From assembly GCF_036898465.1 (NCBI RefSeq), contig NZ_JARUMJ010000001.1:8990001-9054000 (forward strand): a DNA stretch of 64,000 nt, in the 5' to 3' direction. The notes under the pieces are model-generated. The model did no database searches and was not told the DNA's origin. It saw nothing but the letters and a program-made list of their open reading frames with translations. Source of the DNA: Streptomyces sp. B21-105 (GTDB lineage: Bacteria > Actinomycetota > Actinomycetes > Streptomycetales > Streptomycetaceae). The translations under genes and the position numbers were made by a program. Positions 48,919 to 58,281 of the stretch are shown piece after piece. Within the stretch, counting starts at the first letter, position 1, and each line of letters opens with the position of its first letter.

Positions 48919-49884
48919 TCAGTAGCCGTAGATCATCTTGTAGGCGACCTCCGGGAGGAACTGACCGGCCGAGGAGCCGCCTCCGACGCCGCAGTTGCCG
49001 TCGGACTCACCCGGGGTCTTGATCCACAGGAGCATCTCGGCGCCTCCGCCCAGCCGGGTGGGAGTGCCGATGCGGCGGCCGGAGGGGTTGCACCACTGGC
49101 CGTTGGAGCCGTTGCCGTTGCGGCTGGTGTCCACGACGAACGGCTTGGTGTAGCCGTACCGGGAGCTCAGTTCGCGGTTGACGGCATTGCCGTAGGCGGT
49201 GTTCTCCGCCGTGGTGAAGTAGTTGGAGATGTTGAGCGAGAAGCCATGGGCCTGCCGCAGACCGGCGTTGTGCAGCCGCTGGGCCATGGTCGCAGCGTCG
49301 GCCCAGCCCGGGTTGCCGGAGTCGAGGTAGACCCAGGTGTTGGGGGCCTGTCGGCTGAACTGGCTCAGGGCGCCGCTGAGCATGCCCTGCCGTTCGTTGA
49401 TCTGGGCCTGGTTCATGCAGCCGTAGTCCCCGAGGGAGTCCGGTTCGAGAAGCACTACCGCCGGGCGGTTGGCGATGCCGCCGGCGAACTGCGCGATCCA
49501 GTTCGCGTACGCGGCCGGCGAGGCGGCGCCGCCCGCCGAATGGCCGCCGCAGTAGTCGCGGTTGTAGATGTTGTACGCGACGAGGAGGGGCAGTTTGTCC
49601 GCGCGGTCCGCCGCCCCCGCGTACGAGCCGGCGGCGGTGCCGATGGCCCCGCTCCAGGAGCCGAACCAGCGGGCGGCCGGAGTGTTGGCGAGGGAGGCGC
49701 TGATCGCGGGGGCCCGGCCGTCGCCGGGGTTGGCGGCGACCCACCGTTTCGCGCTGGCGTCGGGGTCGACGTAGAACCCGCTGGTCATGGTGGTCGGGTC
49801 GGCGGCGTGTGCCGACGGGGCGGCGGCGAGTGCCAGCGGCAGAGCGAAGAACACTGTCACGAGGGCGCGGAGCCTGCGGCGCAT
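48919..49884 (-). CDS. secreted GH6 endoglucanase
   Basis: A 321-residue exported cellulase. The signal peptide ends near AAAPSAHA (residue 27). GH6 motifs are YNIYNRDYC (104-112), LLEPDSL with the proposed acid Asp149, LNISNYFTT, VDTSRNGNG and IKTPGESDG. The compact size is that of catalytic-domain-only GH6 endoglucanases. ATG 49884 was chosen because the signal follows; the frame is open to 50073. Two CebR-type boxes lie about 90-117 bp upstream, so cellobiose-responsive repression is likely. Confidence 0.9.
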   Translation of the reverse strand: MRRRLRALVTVFFALPLALAAAPSAHAADPTTMTSGFYVDPDASAKRWVAANPGDGRAPAISASLANTPAARWFGSWSGAIGTAAGSYAGAADRADKLPLLVAYNIYNRDYCGGHSAGGAASPAAYANWIAQFAGGIANRPAVVLLEPDSLGDYGCMNQAQINERQGMLSGALSQFSRQAPNTWVYLDSGNPGWADAATMAQRLHNAGLRQAHGFSLNISNYFTTAENTAYGNAVNRELSSRYGYTKPFVVDTSRNGNGSNGQWCNPSGRRIGTPTRLGGGAEMLLWIKTPGESDGNCGVGGGSSAGQFLPEVAYKMIYGY

Positions 49885-49972
49885 GACTGAACCTCGGTTT
49901 CCTGGCGGGGATGCGTCGCACGCGCTCGTCCCGAGCATGCGACGCGCTGCGGAGGTGCGGAGGTGTTGCCAT

Positions 49973-50001
49973 TGGGAGCGCTCCCACTGGAAGCGTTCCC
50001 A
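49973..50001. promoter_or_regulatory. two CebR-type operator boxes
   Basis: TGGGAGCGCTCCCA (49973-49986, the perfect CebR consensus) and TGGAAGCGTTCCCA (49988-50001, one mismatch in symmetry) stand side by side upstream of the GH6 endoglucanase. Confidence 0.85.
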
Positions 50002-50159
50002 ATAACGCGGAGAGTCTTGGGGTGTGGTCGGTATGGTGTGGCGGGGCGTCAGAACTGTCAAGCTCCCGTACAAGAAGCACTGGTCACGTGCTCGTGCGGG
50101 CGACCGCGGAGCGTCAGATGCCTTCCCAGGGCGAAGAAGAGGATCTAGAGTCCTGGAAC

Positions 50160-50173
50160 TGGAAGCGCTTCCA
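50160..50173. promoter_or_regulatory. CebR-type operator box before the LacI-family gene
   Basis: TGGAAGCGCTTCCA is a perfect 14-bp palindrome of CebR type, 80 bp before the regulator start; probable autoregulation. Confidence 0.7.
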
Positions 50174-50252
50174 GCTCTCGCCCCGACCTCGAAGGGCTCC
50201 GGCTACCGGATTCTCGGGCTCTTCGGGGCCATGACGGAAAGGCCCACGGTCC

Positions 50253-51264
50253 ATGGCAGAAGCCGCGCCTCGGCGGCAGGCGACGCTCGACGAGGTGGCC
50301 GCACTCGCCGGCGTCTCCCGATCTGTGGCCTCCCGCGCCCTCAACAACGCTCCGCATGTCAGCCGCGCCAAACGGGAGGCGGTCGAACGGGTCGTCCGGC
50401 AGCTCGGTTACGTGCCCAACCCGCGTGCCCGTGCCCTGGCCACCCGTCAGACGGGAGCGGCCGCCCTGGTCGTCTCCGGCGAGGATCCGTCGATCTTCGC
50501 GGACCCGTTCTTCGCCCAGGTGATCGTGGGCGCGTCGGCTGCCCTGGAGGAGGCCGACCTGCACCTCATGCTCTGCCTGGCCGCTTCCGACCGGGGGCGC
50601 AAGCGGGTGGAAGAGCTGTTCCGGTCCAGGGGCGCCGACGGCGTCATGCTGATGGCGCTGCGCGAGGACGATCCGCTGGCCCGGATGGCCCAGGAGGCGG
50701 AGATACCCGTCGTGTTCGGCGGACGCCCGGTAGGTCCGGCTCCGCGGTGGTACGTGGACGTCGACAACGTCGGGGGAGCGCGCGAGGCCACCGAGTACCT
50801 GCTCTCCCACGGCCGGACTCGTGTCGCCGCGATCTGCGGACGTCTGGACACCGAAGCCGGCCGAGCCGGTACCGCGGATACCGCGACGCCGTGCTGGCGG
50901 CCGGTCTCGATCCGTTCCCACCGCTGGAGGGGGACTTCACCGAGCCCAGCGGCGCCGCCGTCATGGCCGCCCTGCTGGAGAGCCACCCCGATGTGGACGG
51001 GGTGTTCGCCGCCAACGACAACATGGCGGCGGGAGCCCTGCGCAGCCTGCGCGGGCCCGCCGGCTGGTTCCCGCCGACGTCGCCGTGGTGGGCTTCGACG
51101 ACCTGGAGATCGCCAAAATCGCCGACCCGCCGCTCACCACCGTCCATCAGCCCATCACGGCTCTCGGCCGGGAGACGGCCCGCATGCTGGTCGCACTCCT
51201 CGACGGTCAGGACCCGACCCCGCTGATCCTGCCCACCGGACTGGTCACCCGGTCCAGCGCCTGA
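50253..51264 (+). pseudogene. LacI/CebR-type repressor, two frameshifts
   Basis: The N-terminal DNA-binding domain is intact (ATLDEVAALAGVSRSVASRA, LGYVPNPRARALATRQT). The effector domain runs in frame to about 50865, continues in a second frame (RYRGYRDAVLAAGLDPFPPL, GVFAANDNMAAGALRSL), and from about 51060 in a third (ADVAVVGFDDLEIAKIADPP, PLILPTGLVTRSSA). Both breaks are one-base changes in C/G-rich runs. The three parts in order make a normal-length LacI protein, so a sequence error is as likely as true loss. It would bind the boxes at 49973-50173. Confidence 0.75.
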
Positions 51265-51457
51265 TGGGGTGGTCGGGCCCGTCCCCGGTCGTCTTCGAAG
51301 ACCACCGGTGCGAGCGGCCGGGCGGCGAGGTCACGCCGGCGGACCTGGGCGCACCCATCGTGACCGTCCTGCCCGATGCGGCGCACCCGCGCCGGCGCGC
51401 CACCGGGTCACGGGCCGGGGTCTCCGACCGGCCGTGACCGACCGGGGGACCGCCGCG

Positions 51458-52162
51458 TCACAGGTGCCGGTTCGGCTGACCGGTAGCCGTCTCGGCGAAC
51501 TGGTTGGTGTCGAAGAGCTGGCTGATGTGTCCGCCGAGTTCGGACCAGTGGTGCGCGGAGAGTTCGGCGGCGGCGACCGCGTCGCCGTCCGCGCAGACGT
51601 CGATGAGCTGATCATGGTGCTCGATGGTGTTGCGGCCGCCGAACAGCGTGGAGAACTTGCGGTAGAGGATGCGGTGGATCTGCGGGTGGAGCTGCTCGAC
51701 GATCCGGCTGAGCACGGGGTTGTCCGCGGCCGCGAGGGGGACGGCGTGGAAGCGGTCGTCGGCCGCGAGGGCGGCGTCGATGTCGTTGGCGGCGACGGCC
51801 CGTTCGAAGTCCCTGTTGGCTTCGCGCATGAGCCGCAGGGCCTGTTCGGTCATGACCGGCACGGCCGTCTCGATCGCGAGCCGGTCGAGGGAGCGCAGGA
51901 CGGCAAGGGTCTTCTCGACGTCGCGGCGGTTGAGGGTGGTGATGCGCGTGTAGACGCCGGGCTTGGCCTCCACCAGGCCGATGTCGGCGAGCCGTGCGAG
52001 CGCCTCGCGCACCGGGGTGCGGCTGAGGCCGAGGCGCTCGGCGAGCTCACCGTCCTTGACCTTCTCGCCGGGGACGAGTTCGCCGCGCACGATGGAGTCG
52101 CGCAGCCGCTGGAAGACCTCGTCGCTGAGAAGTCGGCGGGAGACAGGGCGGTCGAGTGACAT
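51458..52162 (-). CDS. GntR-family (FadR/FCD type) regulator
   Basis: A 234-residue regulator. The N-terminal winged helix is DEVFQRLRDSIVRGELVPGE, then ERLGLSRTPVREALARL. The C-terminal FCD helical domain has metal-binding His candidates (DDRFHAVPLA, IEHHDQLIDV, SAHHWSELG). It is the last gene after the symporter and racemase and most likely controls them. A sequence around 52158-52178 (ATATTGCGTACAGTAC) resembles half of the palindrome at 54283, which suggests autoregulation. Confidence 0.85.
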   Translation of the reverse strand: MSLDRPVSRRLLSDEVFQRLRDSIVRGELVPGEKVKDGELAERLGLSRTPVREALARLADIGLVEAKPGVYTRITTLNRRDVEKTLAVLRSLDRLAIETAVPVMTEQALRLMREANRDFERAVAANDIDAALAADDRFHAVPLAAADNPVLSRIVEQLHPQIHRILYRKFSTLFGGRNTIEHHDQLIDVCADGDAVAAAELSAHHWSELGGHISQLFDTNQFAETATGQPNRHL

Positions 52163-52196
52163 ATTGCGTACAGTACATCGCTGCTCGGTCGGCGCC

Positions 52197-52925
52197 CTAT
52201 CCCGTGGTGCTCCTGTTGGTGGCCAGGCGGACCAGGGCCTGGGCCAGGATGAGCGACGGGTCGACGAGCGGAACGTCCACGGCGTCGGCGGGAAGACCCA
52301 GGGGGATCTCGGTGCAGCCGGCGATCACCGCCTGGGCGCCCCGATCGGTCAGCCGCCGCGCGGCGCGGGCGAGCGGCTCGGACGCCGTGCCGTCGCGGGC
52401 ACCGGCTTTCACCGCGCGGACCGCCGTCATGACATCCCGGTCCTGACTGTCGCCGTCCGGCAGGACGAGGCGGATCCCGAAGCGGTCCAGCCGCTCCTGA
52501 TACAGGCCCGCGCGGACGGTGCCCGTGGTGGCCAGCAGCCCGACGGTGTGGATCCCGGGGCGCCGGGCGGTGAGATGGCGGGCGACTTCGCCGATCATGT
52601 GGACGATGGGCAGGCCGGCGTGGGCGGCGATCCGCGGGACGAAGGCGTGCGCGGTGTTGCAGGGGATGGCGATGACGGTGGCGCCGGCCTCGCGCAGCAC
52701 GCGGCTGCCGTCGAGGAGCCAGGGGGTGGGGTCGGGGCCGTCGCCCAGCAGGGCCTCGGTGCGGTCGGGGATGGTCGGGTCGGACCAGATGACCGTCCGC
52801 AGGTGGTCCTGATCGCTGGAGCCGGGGGTGGTCGCGACCAGCTTGGCGTAGAAGTCGGCGGTGGCCGCGGGGCCCATACCGCCCAGGATGCCGATGACCT
52901 CGGCCGACCGTGCGGTGCCCCTCAC
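52197..52925 (-). CDS. aspartate/glutamate racemase family protein
   Basis: A 242-residue cofactor-independent racemase. The two catalytic cysteines lie in IPCNTAHAF and IAGCTEIPL, and the N-terminus has the family GILGGMGPAATADFY. It would interconvert D- and L-aspartate or glutamate. The GTG start overlaps the symporter stop (GTGA), so the two are coupled. Next to an amino-acid/dicarboxylate symporter and a dead aspartate ammonia-lyase gene, aspartate is the likely substrate. Confidence 0.88.
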   Translation of the reverse strand: MRGTARSAEVIGILGGMGPAATADFYAKLVATTPGSSDQDHLRTVIWSDPTIPDRTEALLGDGPDPTPWLLDGSRVLREAGATVIAIPCNTAHAFVPRIAAHAGLPIVHMIGEVARHLTARRPGIHTVGLLATTGTVRAGLYQERLDRFGIRLVLPDGDSQDRDVMTAVRAVKAGARDGTASEPLARAARRLTDRGAQAVIAGCTEIPLGLPADAVDVPLVDPSLILAQALVRLATNRSTTG

Positions 52926-54265
52926 CGCGCCGTTTCCTTCTGCGGGGCCGTGACCTCGGGCGCGGTCGGGAGCCGGGTGCTGTCGTGGTCGGCGCGCCTG
53001 GCCTCGCGCCGCTTCTCCGAGCTGTCGACGACGGCGGCTGCCAGCGAGTTGCCGATGACGTTCACGCCGGTGCGGGCCATGTCGACCACGAAGTCGACGC
53101 CGAGGAGCAGGGCGATGCCTTCGGCGGGCAGCCCGACGGAGTTGCCGGCGGCGATGAGGACGACGATGGAGGCGGAGGCGACGCCGGCCATGCCCTTGGA
53201 GAGGATCACCAGCACCCCGACCATGAGCAGGAGGGCGGGCAGTGAGGTGTCCGCGCCGTAGGCGTTGGCGAGGAAGACAAGAGCCGCGGCCTGGTAGAGG
53301 ACGGAGCCGTCGGTGTTGAAGGAGTAGCCGAGAGGGACGACGAAGGAGGTCGTGGAGCGGCTGACGCCGAACGCTTCGAGCCTGCCCATCAGCGGGGCCA
53401 GCACCGACTCGGAGCTACGGGTGACGAACGCGATCCCGGCCAGTCCGCCGACGCACCTGAGCAGCTCGACGTAGCGGATGCGGTAGACGGCGGCGATGAG
53501 CGGGAAGAGCACGCCGATGACGACAGCCAGCCCCGCGTAGACCACGGCGATGAAGCCCAGCAGGCTGCGCAGGTTGCCGAAGCCGTAGTAGGCGACGTCG
53601 TAGGAGATGAACCCGAGCACGCCCAGCGGTGCGGTCCGGATGACGTAGCCGACGACCTGGAACATCACCGCGGCGACGGACTCCAGGACGGCGGCGAAGG
53701 GTGCGGACTTCTCCCCGATCGCGGCCATGGCAACGCCCACGAGGAGGGCGAAGACGATGGCGCCGAGGAGGTTGCCCTCGCCGAACGCGGCGAAGATGTT
53801 CTTCGGCACGGCGTGCAGAACCAGTTCGTGGAAGTCGATGCCCTGGCTCAGACCGTTGAGGTCCCCGGCGTCGGCGCCGTGCACGGGGGCGCCCTTGCCG
53901 ATGCCCGTGAGCTTGGCCAGGCCTACCGCGATCAGCAGGATCACGGTGGTGACGAGTTCGAAGTAGAGGATGGCCTTGCCGGCGATCCGGCCGACCTTCT
54001 TGACCGACTCCATGCGGGCGATGCCCAGCACGATGAGCGGGAAGACCAGAGGCAGGACGACGACCTGCACGAGGTTCAGGAAGACGTCTCCGAGGAGTTT
54101 CATCTGTTCGCCCGCGGCGGGGGCGAGGGATCCGATGAGGGCCCCCAGTCCGACGGCGATGACCGACTGGATGCCGATCGGCGTCTTCAGGCATCGCCGC
54201 AGGAGGCCTGAGGGCCGTGTCAGCGGCATTTCCGTGCTGGTGGAGCGGGTGTGTGTGGTGCCCAT
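52922..54265 (-). CDS. dicarboxylate/amino acid:cation symporter (DAACS family)
   Basis: A 447-residue inner-membrane carrier that imports C4-dicarboxylates, aspartate or glutamate with cations. Family motifs: VLPLVFPLIVLGIARM in the third helix, the serine-rich re-entrant loop TRSSESVLAPLM, PLGYSFNTDGSVLY (NTDGS), and the late helix DFVVDMARTGVNVIGN. ATG 54265 has GGAAGGA upstream; the longer open frame to 54418 lacks a signal. A 16-bp palindrome lies just upstream. Confidence 0.92.
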   Translation of the reverse strand: MGTTHTRSTSTEMPLTRPSGLLRRCLKTPIGIQSVIAVGLGALIGSLAPAAGEQMKLLGDVFLNLVQVVVLPLVFPLIVLGIARMESVKKVGRIAGKAILYFELVTTVILLIAVGLAKLTGIGKGAPVHGADAGDLNGLSQGIDFHELVLHAVPKNIFAAFGEGNLLGAIVFALLVGVAMAAIGEKSAPFAAVLESVAAVMFQVVGYVIRTAPLGVLGFISYDVAYYGFGNLRSLLGFIAVVYAGLAVVIGVLFPLIAAVYRIRYVELLRCVGGLAGIAFVTRSSESVLAPLMGRLEAFGVSRSTTSFVVPLGYSFNTDGSVLYQAAALVFLANAYGADTSLPALLLMVGVLVILSKGMAGVASASIVVLIAAGNSVGLPAEGIALLLGVDFVVDMARTGVNVIGNSLAAAVVDSSEKRREARRADHDSTRLPTAPEVTAPQKETAR

Positions 54266-54282
54266 GAGAGTCCTTCCGCCAT

Positions 54283-54298
54283 ATGCAATATATTGCAT
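54283..54298. promoter_or_regulatory. palindromic operator upstream of the symporter
   Basis: ATGCAATATATTGCAT is a perfect 16-bp palindrome, 18 bp before the symporter start and upstream of the divergent aspA relic. It is a likely site for the GntR regulator. Confidence 0.65.
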
Positions 54299-54404
54299 TC
54301 TGCGTGTTGGTCGGTAAGACTGAGGCCGGAAGCACCGGCCTGTCAAGAGGCCCCGCACCGGTGCCCGCCCCACGTCCGGCGGCAGCGAAAGGGAGCAGCA
54401 GCCG

Positions 54405-54715
54405 ATGGTGCAGGCCACACGCGTCGAGCGTGATCTGATCCGGGGACGAGGAAGTCCCCGCCGACGCCTACGGCGGCGTGTACGCGGTGCGGGCCGTGGA
54501 GAAGCTCGCGATCACCGGAACGGCCGTCGCCGAGTTCCCCGAATGATCACGGCGCCGGCCGCGGTCAAGTAGGCGGCCACGCGGGGCGATCGCGACCGGG
54601 GGCTGCCGCCGGCCGGCATCGCCGAAGCGATCATCGGCGCCTGGGGGATCCGCTCCGGACGGCTGGACGAGCCGTTCCTCGTCGACCGGGTGCCGTCGGA
54701 TCGGCAGAACGCCTT
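54405..54715 (+). pseudogene. aspartate ammonia-lyase, degenerate N-terminal remnant
   Basis: The N-terminus of an AspA-type lyase is recognisable across frames: RVERDLI, then an extra base near 54441, GDEEVPADAYGGVYAVRAVE, ITGTAVAEFPE, a stop, and in another frame ITAPAAVK, an in-frame TAG, GIAEAIIGAWGIRSGRLDEP. Functional enzymes read GDKEVPADAYYGVHTLRAxE here. The catalytic core is absent. A ribosome site (GGGAG) precedes the ATG. It was divergent from the symporter, consistent with a former aspartate-to-fumarate pathway. Confidence 0.75.
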
Positions 54716-55076
54716 CCGGTGCAGACACCCGCCCCACCGGAGAAGTGCGGGCAGGCTCGCCGGCCGCTCGGGCGTCACGTCCTCGGGCACGGGGACGGAG
54801 GCGAAGAGGAGCCGGTGTGTCTCCGGCCAAGGCACTGGCCCAGCGGCGCAGACGCCACTGGGCACCCGGCCTGCGAGGCAGGAGCGAGGGGCTCTGCGTG
54901 TCATTGCGAGCCGGTGGCCACCAGGGCCGCGGTGACGGGTTCGAGCTCGGTGTGTCATCGTCAACCGCGACCAGGGCGATCACCGAGCCCCGGTTCCCGC
55001 CGGCCGCTCGGTCCTGACGACGAGGACTTGATCGTTCAGACGGCCACCACCCGCCCCACTGAAGCCCGGCCAGACC
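54716..55076. other. intergenic stretch without a supported gene
   Basis: Open frames on both strands are long but Arg/Pro-rich with no recognised motif. The stretch lies between the aspA relic and the IS630 relic and may be decayed coding sequence. Confidence 0.35.
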
Positions 55077-55330
55077 CATAACCGCGTCGAGCTCTGCTTC
55101 TCGCCGGCGTACGCGTCGTGGGCCAACCGATCGGGGCGCACTTCGGGCTGCTGCGGCAGTTCACCATTGCCAACTCCAACCACCGCAACCACCGCAACCA
55201 CACCGTGCAGACGCGGGCCCTGCACGCCTGTCTGCGCCGGCGCAACGCGAATGCCCGTCACTCCGACGTGCTGGCAGCCCAGCGCCGCGAGCGTGCCCGC
55301 ATCCGCAGCGAGAGGGCATCCGTCGGGGCG
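55077..55330 (+). pseudogene. IS630-family transposase, C-terminal remnant
   Basis: Two frames spell the IS630 transposase end: VELCFSPAYASWAN, then IGAHFGLLRQFTIANSNHRN and RRRNANARHSDVLAAQRRER. The catalytic core before it is missing and one base is lost after SWAN. A short CAACCACCG duplication lies inside (about 55178-55200). Confidence 0.75.
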
Positions 55331-55485
55331 GACGTCCCCTCGCCGATGCCGCTTGACCGGCCCCGCGACCTTGCCCGGCCGGGTCCTGGCAGTAGCCGTC
55401 CACCGTGGGCGCCAGCTGGAGTGAGGTTCCCAGTGTTCGCCGAACCGGCTGCGGGCAGCACGGGAGGGCGAGGCGCTGGTGGCTG

Positions 55486-56760
55486 CTACTTGGTGCCGAC
55501 CATGCGCAGTGCGGCGAGTACCAGTGTCCGAGTGACGGTGACGACCTCGCTGACGTGAACGCTTTCCCGCGGACCATGGGCCAGGGTGACGTCGCCGGGG
55601 CCGTACTGCAGTGTGGGGATGCCCGCCCCGGCGTACAGACGCAGGTCACTGCCGTACGGGGCGCCCTGCTCGGCAGGCCGGGGGCCGCCGGTGACGTCGA
55701 CGTGGGCGTCGGCGACCAGCGAGGCCAGCGGGTGTCCGGTCGGGAGCCGTCCGCTGGCGAACTGACCGCCGGGCCACGTCACCATGGCGGGGCGGGAGCG
55801 CAGCCAGGGGTCGGCAGCGCAGGCTTCCGCCACGCACGCCTCCAGTTCGTTGCGGGCCCGGGCCGGGTCCTCACCGAGCCGGACGCCCAGTCTTCCTTCG
55901 GCCACCAGCAGATCGGGCACGCTGCTGGCCCAGTCGCCGGCCTGCACGGTGCCGACGGACAGCGGGTAGGGGATGGGGTATTGGGACATGAGCGGATCGG
56001 CGCCGGTGTTGCGGCGGGCCTCCAGGCGGGCGAGCGCGCGGTGGACGGGCAAGTAGGCGTCGATGGCGCTCACTCCGGCGTACCTGGTGCTGCCGTGGGT
56101 GGCCCGGCCGGGTACGTCGATGCGAAAGGTCAGGGCGCCCGCGTTCGCGGTCATGAGCGCGCCACTGGTCGGTTCGGTGATGACGCAGGCGTCACCGGTG
56201 TACCCGCGCAGGAGGGTGCCGAACGCCCCGAGTCCTCCGTCCTCCTCGCTGACGACGAAGTGCGCGGACACCTGGCCGCGCAGCCTTGCGCCCGCGGCCC
56301 GTATCGCCGCGAGTGCGGCGAGTATCGCCACCACGCCGGCTTTCATGTCGCATGCTCCCCGGGCGTGCACCACGTCCCCGGTGACCCGCGGCTGGAACGG
56401 GTCACCCGGCCATTGCGCCAGGTCCCCGGGAGGGACGACGTCGACATGCCCCTGCAGGACCAGGCTCGGCCCGTCGCCGACCTGCGGCGTGCCTCCCACC
56501 AGACCCCACGCCTCCGTGCGGGGGGCCTCGCAGCCCGGAAATCGCGGATGCTCGCGCAGCTCGGGCAGGTTCATGGACCACAGGTCGACCTCGAGATCCA
56601 TACGCTCCAGATGCCGGGCCAGAGCGTGCTGGAGCTCGGACTCCGCGGCGCTTCCCGTCACGCTGGGCACAGCGAGAAGTTCCAGCAGCAAGTGGGCGAT
56701 GGCCGCCTCATCCACCGCGGCCAGCGCCGTGGCTTCCACATCGCTCAGGCTTGCCGTCAT
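55486..56760 (-). CDS. M20-family metallopeptidase (ArgE/DapE type)
   Basis: A 424-residue cytoplasmic zinc amidohydrolase. Metal ligands and catalytic residues: LQGHVDVVPPG (His, Asp), HARGACDMKAG (bridging Asp), VVSEEDGGLG (Glu pair), ITEPTSG, and a late GPRESVH His. A dimerisation domain with FRIDVPGRATHGS is present. ATG 56760 follows GCGGAG. It would hydrolyse an N-acyl amino acid or dipeptide. It diverges from a Lrp/AsnC regulator, so it is probably an amino-acid-responsive catabolic gene. Confidence 0.9.
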   Translation of the reverse strand: MTASLSDVEATALAAVDEAAIAHLLLELLAVPSVTGSAAESELQHALARHLERMDLEVDLWSMNLPELREHPRFPGCEAPRTEAWGLVGGTPQVGDGPSLVLQGHVDVVPPGDLAQWPGDPFQPRVTGDVVHARGACDMKAGVVAILAALAAIRAAGARLRGQVSAHFVVSEEDGGLGAFGTLLRGYTGDACVITEPTSGALMTANAGALTFRIDVPGRATHGSTRYAGVSAIDAYLPVHRALARLEARRNTGADPLMSQYPIPYPLSVGTVQAGDWASSVPDLLVAEGRLGVRLGEDPARARNELEACVAEACAADPWLRSRPAMVTWPGGQFASGRLPTGHPLASLVADAHVDVTGGPRPAEQGAPYGSDLRLYAGAGIPTLQYGPGDVTLAHGPRESVHVSEVVTVTRTLVLAALRMVGTK

Positions 56761-56928
56761 CTCCGCAGGCTCCTGTCTCGTGACATCTGGACAGCGGGAG
56801 ACTATGTTCGGCAGCCGGTGCAAACAATCGCCATTTGCTTCTCTCCATCACCGATTTCTTGCAAGATTGGCTAGGTTGCGGCGAATTCTTGCGCCGTGGT
56901 CGGCCACTCTGAGACCGGGAGGGAAGGC

Positions 56929-57366
56929 ATGGACGCCATCGACCAAGCAATCGTCCGCTGCGTGCTGCGCGACGCCCGCGCCACGTACGCCCAGATCGGC
57001 AAGGCGGCCGGGTTGTCCGCGCCGGCAGCCAAGCGGCGTCTCGACCGACTGGTGGCCACGGGTGCGATCCGCGGCTTCACCGCTCTCGTCGATCCTCAGG
57101 CGCTGGCCTGGCACACCGAGGCTTTCGTCGAGGTCTACTGCACCGGGAACCCCACCCCCGCCGAACTGCGCCGCGCGATGGAGGATATTCCGGAGGTCGT
57201 CGAAGCCTGTACCGTCTCCGGAGCCGCCGACGCGGTCGTCCACATGCTCGCCAGAGACATCACCCACCTGGAGCAGGCCATCCAGCGCGTGCGCGCCACC
57301 GCTCCTGTCGAGCGGACCGAGAGCGCCATCGTGCTCTCCCGGCTGCTGAACCGCCCTCGCCTGTGA
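56929..57366 (+). CDS. Lrp/AsnC-family transcriptional regulator
   Basis: A 145-residue regulator with an N-terminal helix-turn-helix (IDQAIVRCVLRDARATYAQI, LSAPAAKRRLDRLVATGAI) and a C-terminal RAM ligand-binding domain (FVEVYCTGNPTPAELRRAM, TVSGAADAVVHMLARD). The ATG at 56929 follows GGGAGGGAAGG. It likely regulates the divergent M20 peptidase gene, with an amino acid as ligand. Confidence 0.88.
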   Translation: MDAIDQAIVRCVLRDARATYAQIGKAAGLSAPAAKRRLDRLVATGAIRGFTALVDPQALAWHTEAFVEVYCTGNPTPAELRRAMEDIPEVVEACTVSGAADAVVHMLARDITHLEQAIQRVRATAPVERTESAIVLSRLLNRPRL

Positions 57367-57558
57367 TCGACACGCGGTCGCCGCGAGTGTGGAGACGGGT
57401 TCGGGGACCACTTCGCCGACGACGTCAGTGCGACGGGCACCGGCGAAGCACCGACGACGGGGGTCCCCATAGATCTAGCCAGGTGAGCGGATACGGGCAG
57501 GCCGGCATCGAACTGTGCCGGGCTGACCCCGAAGCCCCTGGACAGGCCGCGAAAAGCC

Positions 57559-57765
57559 GTGGTCTGGCCGGCCCCCAAGCCCGGGCAACGGCCGGGGCGG
57601 TGGCTGATCGTCGGGGACGACGTGGCCGACCCCATCGACCCCACCTTGTCCTGGAGTTCCGGCGTGGTCGAGGGCCACGTAAACCGGGTGAAAACCATCA
57701 AAGAGCCATGTGTGGCCGGGCCTCGTCTTCAGCTTCTCCGCACCCGGATCCTCGCACAGCCGTGA
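57559..57765 (+). pseudogene. ISL3-family transposase, C-terminal remnant
   Basis: The frame contains LSWSSGVVEGHVNRVKTIK and RLQLLRTRILAQP, the C-terminal signature of ISL3 transposases. Everything before is missing. Sequence 57367-57558 shows no gene. Confidence 0.75.
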
Positions 57766-57786
57766 TCACGGACAACCCGGCAAGGA

Positions 57787-58281
57787 TCAGCCGTCCACGG
57801 TGACCGGCTGGGCCGGTGGGCCATCCACCAGCAAAGACGCCAGCAGTTCTGGCAACTCAGCCGGTCGCAGAACATCGGACGTCGCGACCAACTCCGCGGC
57901 GGTCCACCAGCGGTGCCCGCTGATCGCGGCCCTCTCTGTGTCCTCGAAAGCCGAGGTGTCGACGTCAAACGCGGACACCCGGGCGATGTAGTAGCGCTGC
58001 CGAACCTCGTAGGCGACGCCTTCCCGGACCATCGCCCAAGGTCGCCCTCGCCATATCTCCGGGCCCAACGAGACGTTCGTCAGTCCGGTTTCCTCCCGCA
58101 ACTCCCGCAAGGCTGCCTGCTCGTGGCTCTCGCCTGGCTTCACACCGCCTCCTGGGGTGAACCAGCGAAGAGAACCCCTCGCCTTGCTCCGTGCGGAGAA
58201 CAGCAGTAGCCGATCGGCGTCATCCACCAGCACCACGCGGGCGCTCGGGCGGGGCACGAGGCCCCCCTCCAACGTCATCAC
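57787..58281 (-). CDS. Nudix hydrolase
   Basis: A 164-residue pyrophosphohydrolase of the Nudix superfamily. The Nudix box is complete (GGGVKPGESHEQAALREL, then REETGL), at about residues 43-65. A conserved WWTAAEL segment near 125 is typical of actinobacterial members. It acts on nucleoside diphosphate derivatives; the exact substrate cannot be predicted. It lies alone between an ISL3 relic and a non-coding stretch. Confidence 0.9.
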   Translation of the reverse strand: MMTLEGGLVPRPSARVVLVDDADRLLLFSARSKARGSLRWFTPGGGVKPGESHEQAALRELREETGLTNVSLGPEIWRGRPWAMVREGVAYEVRQRYYIARVSAFDVDTSAFEDTERAAISGHRWWTAAELVATSDVLRPAELPELLASLLVDGPPAQPVTVDG

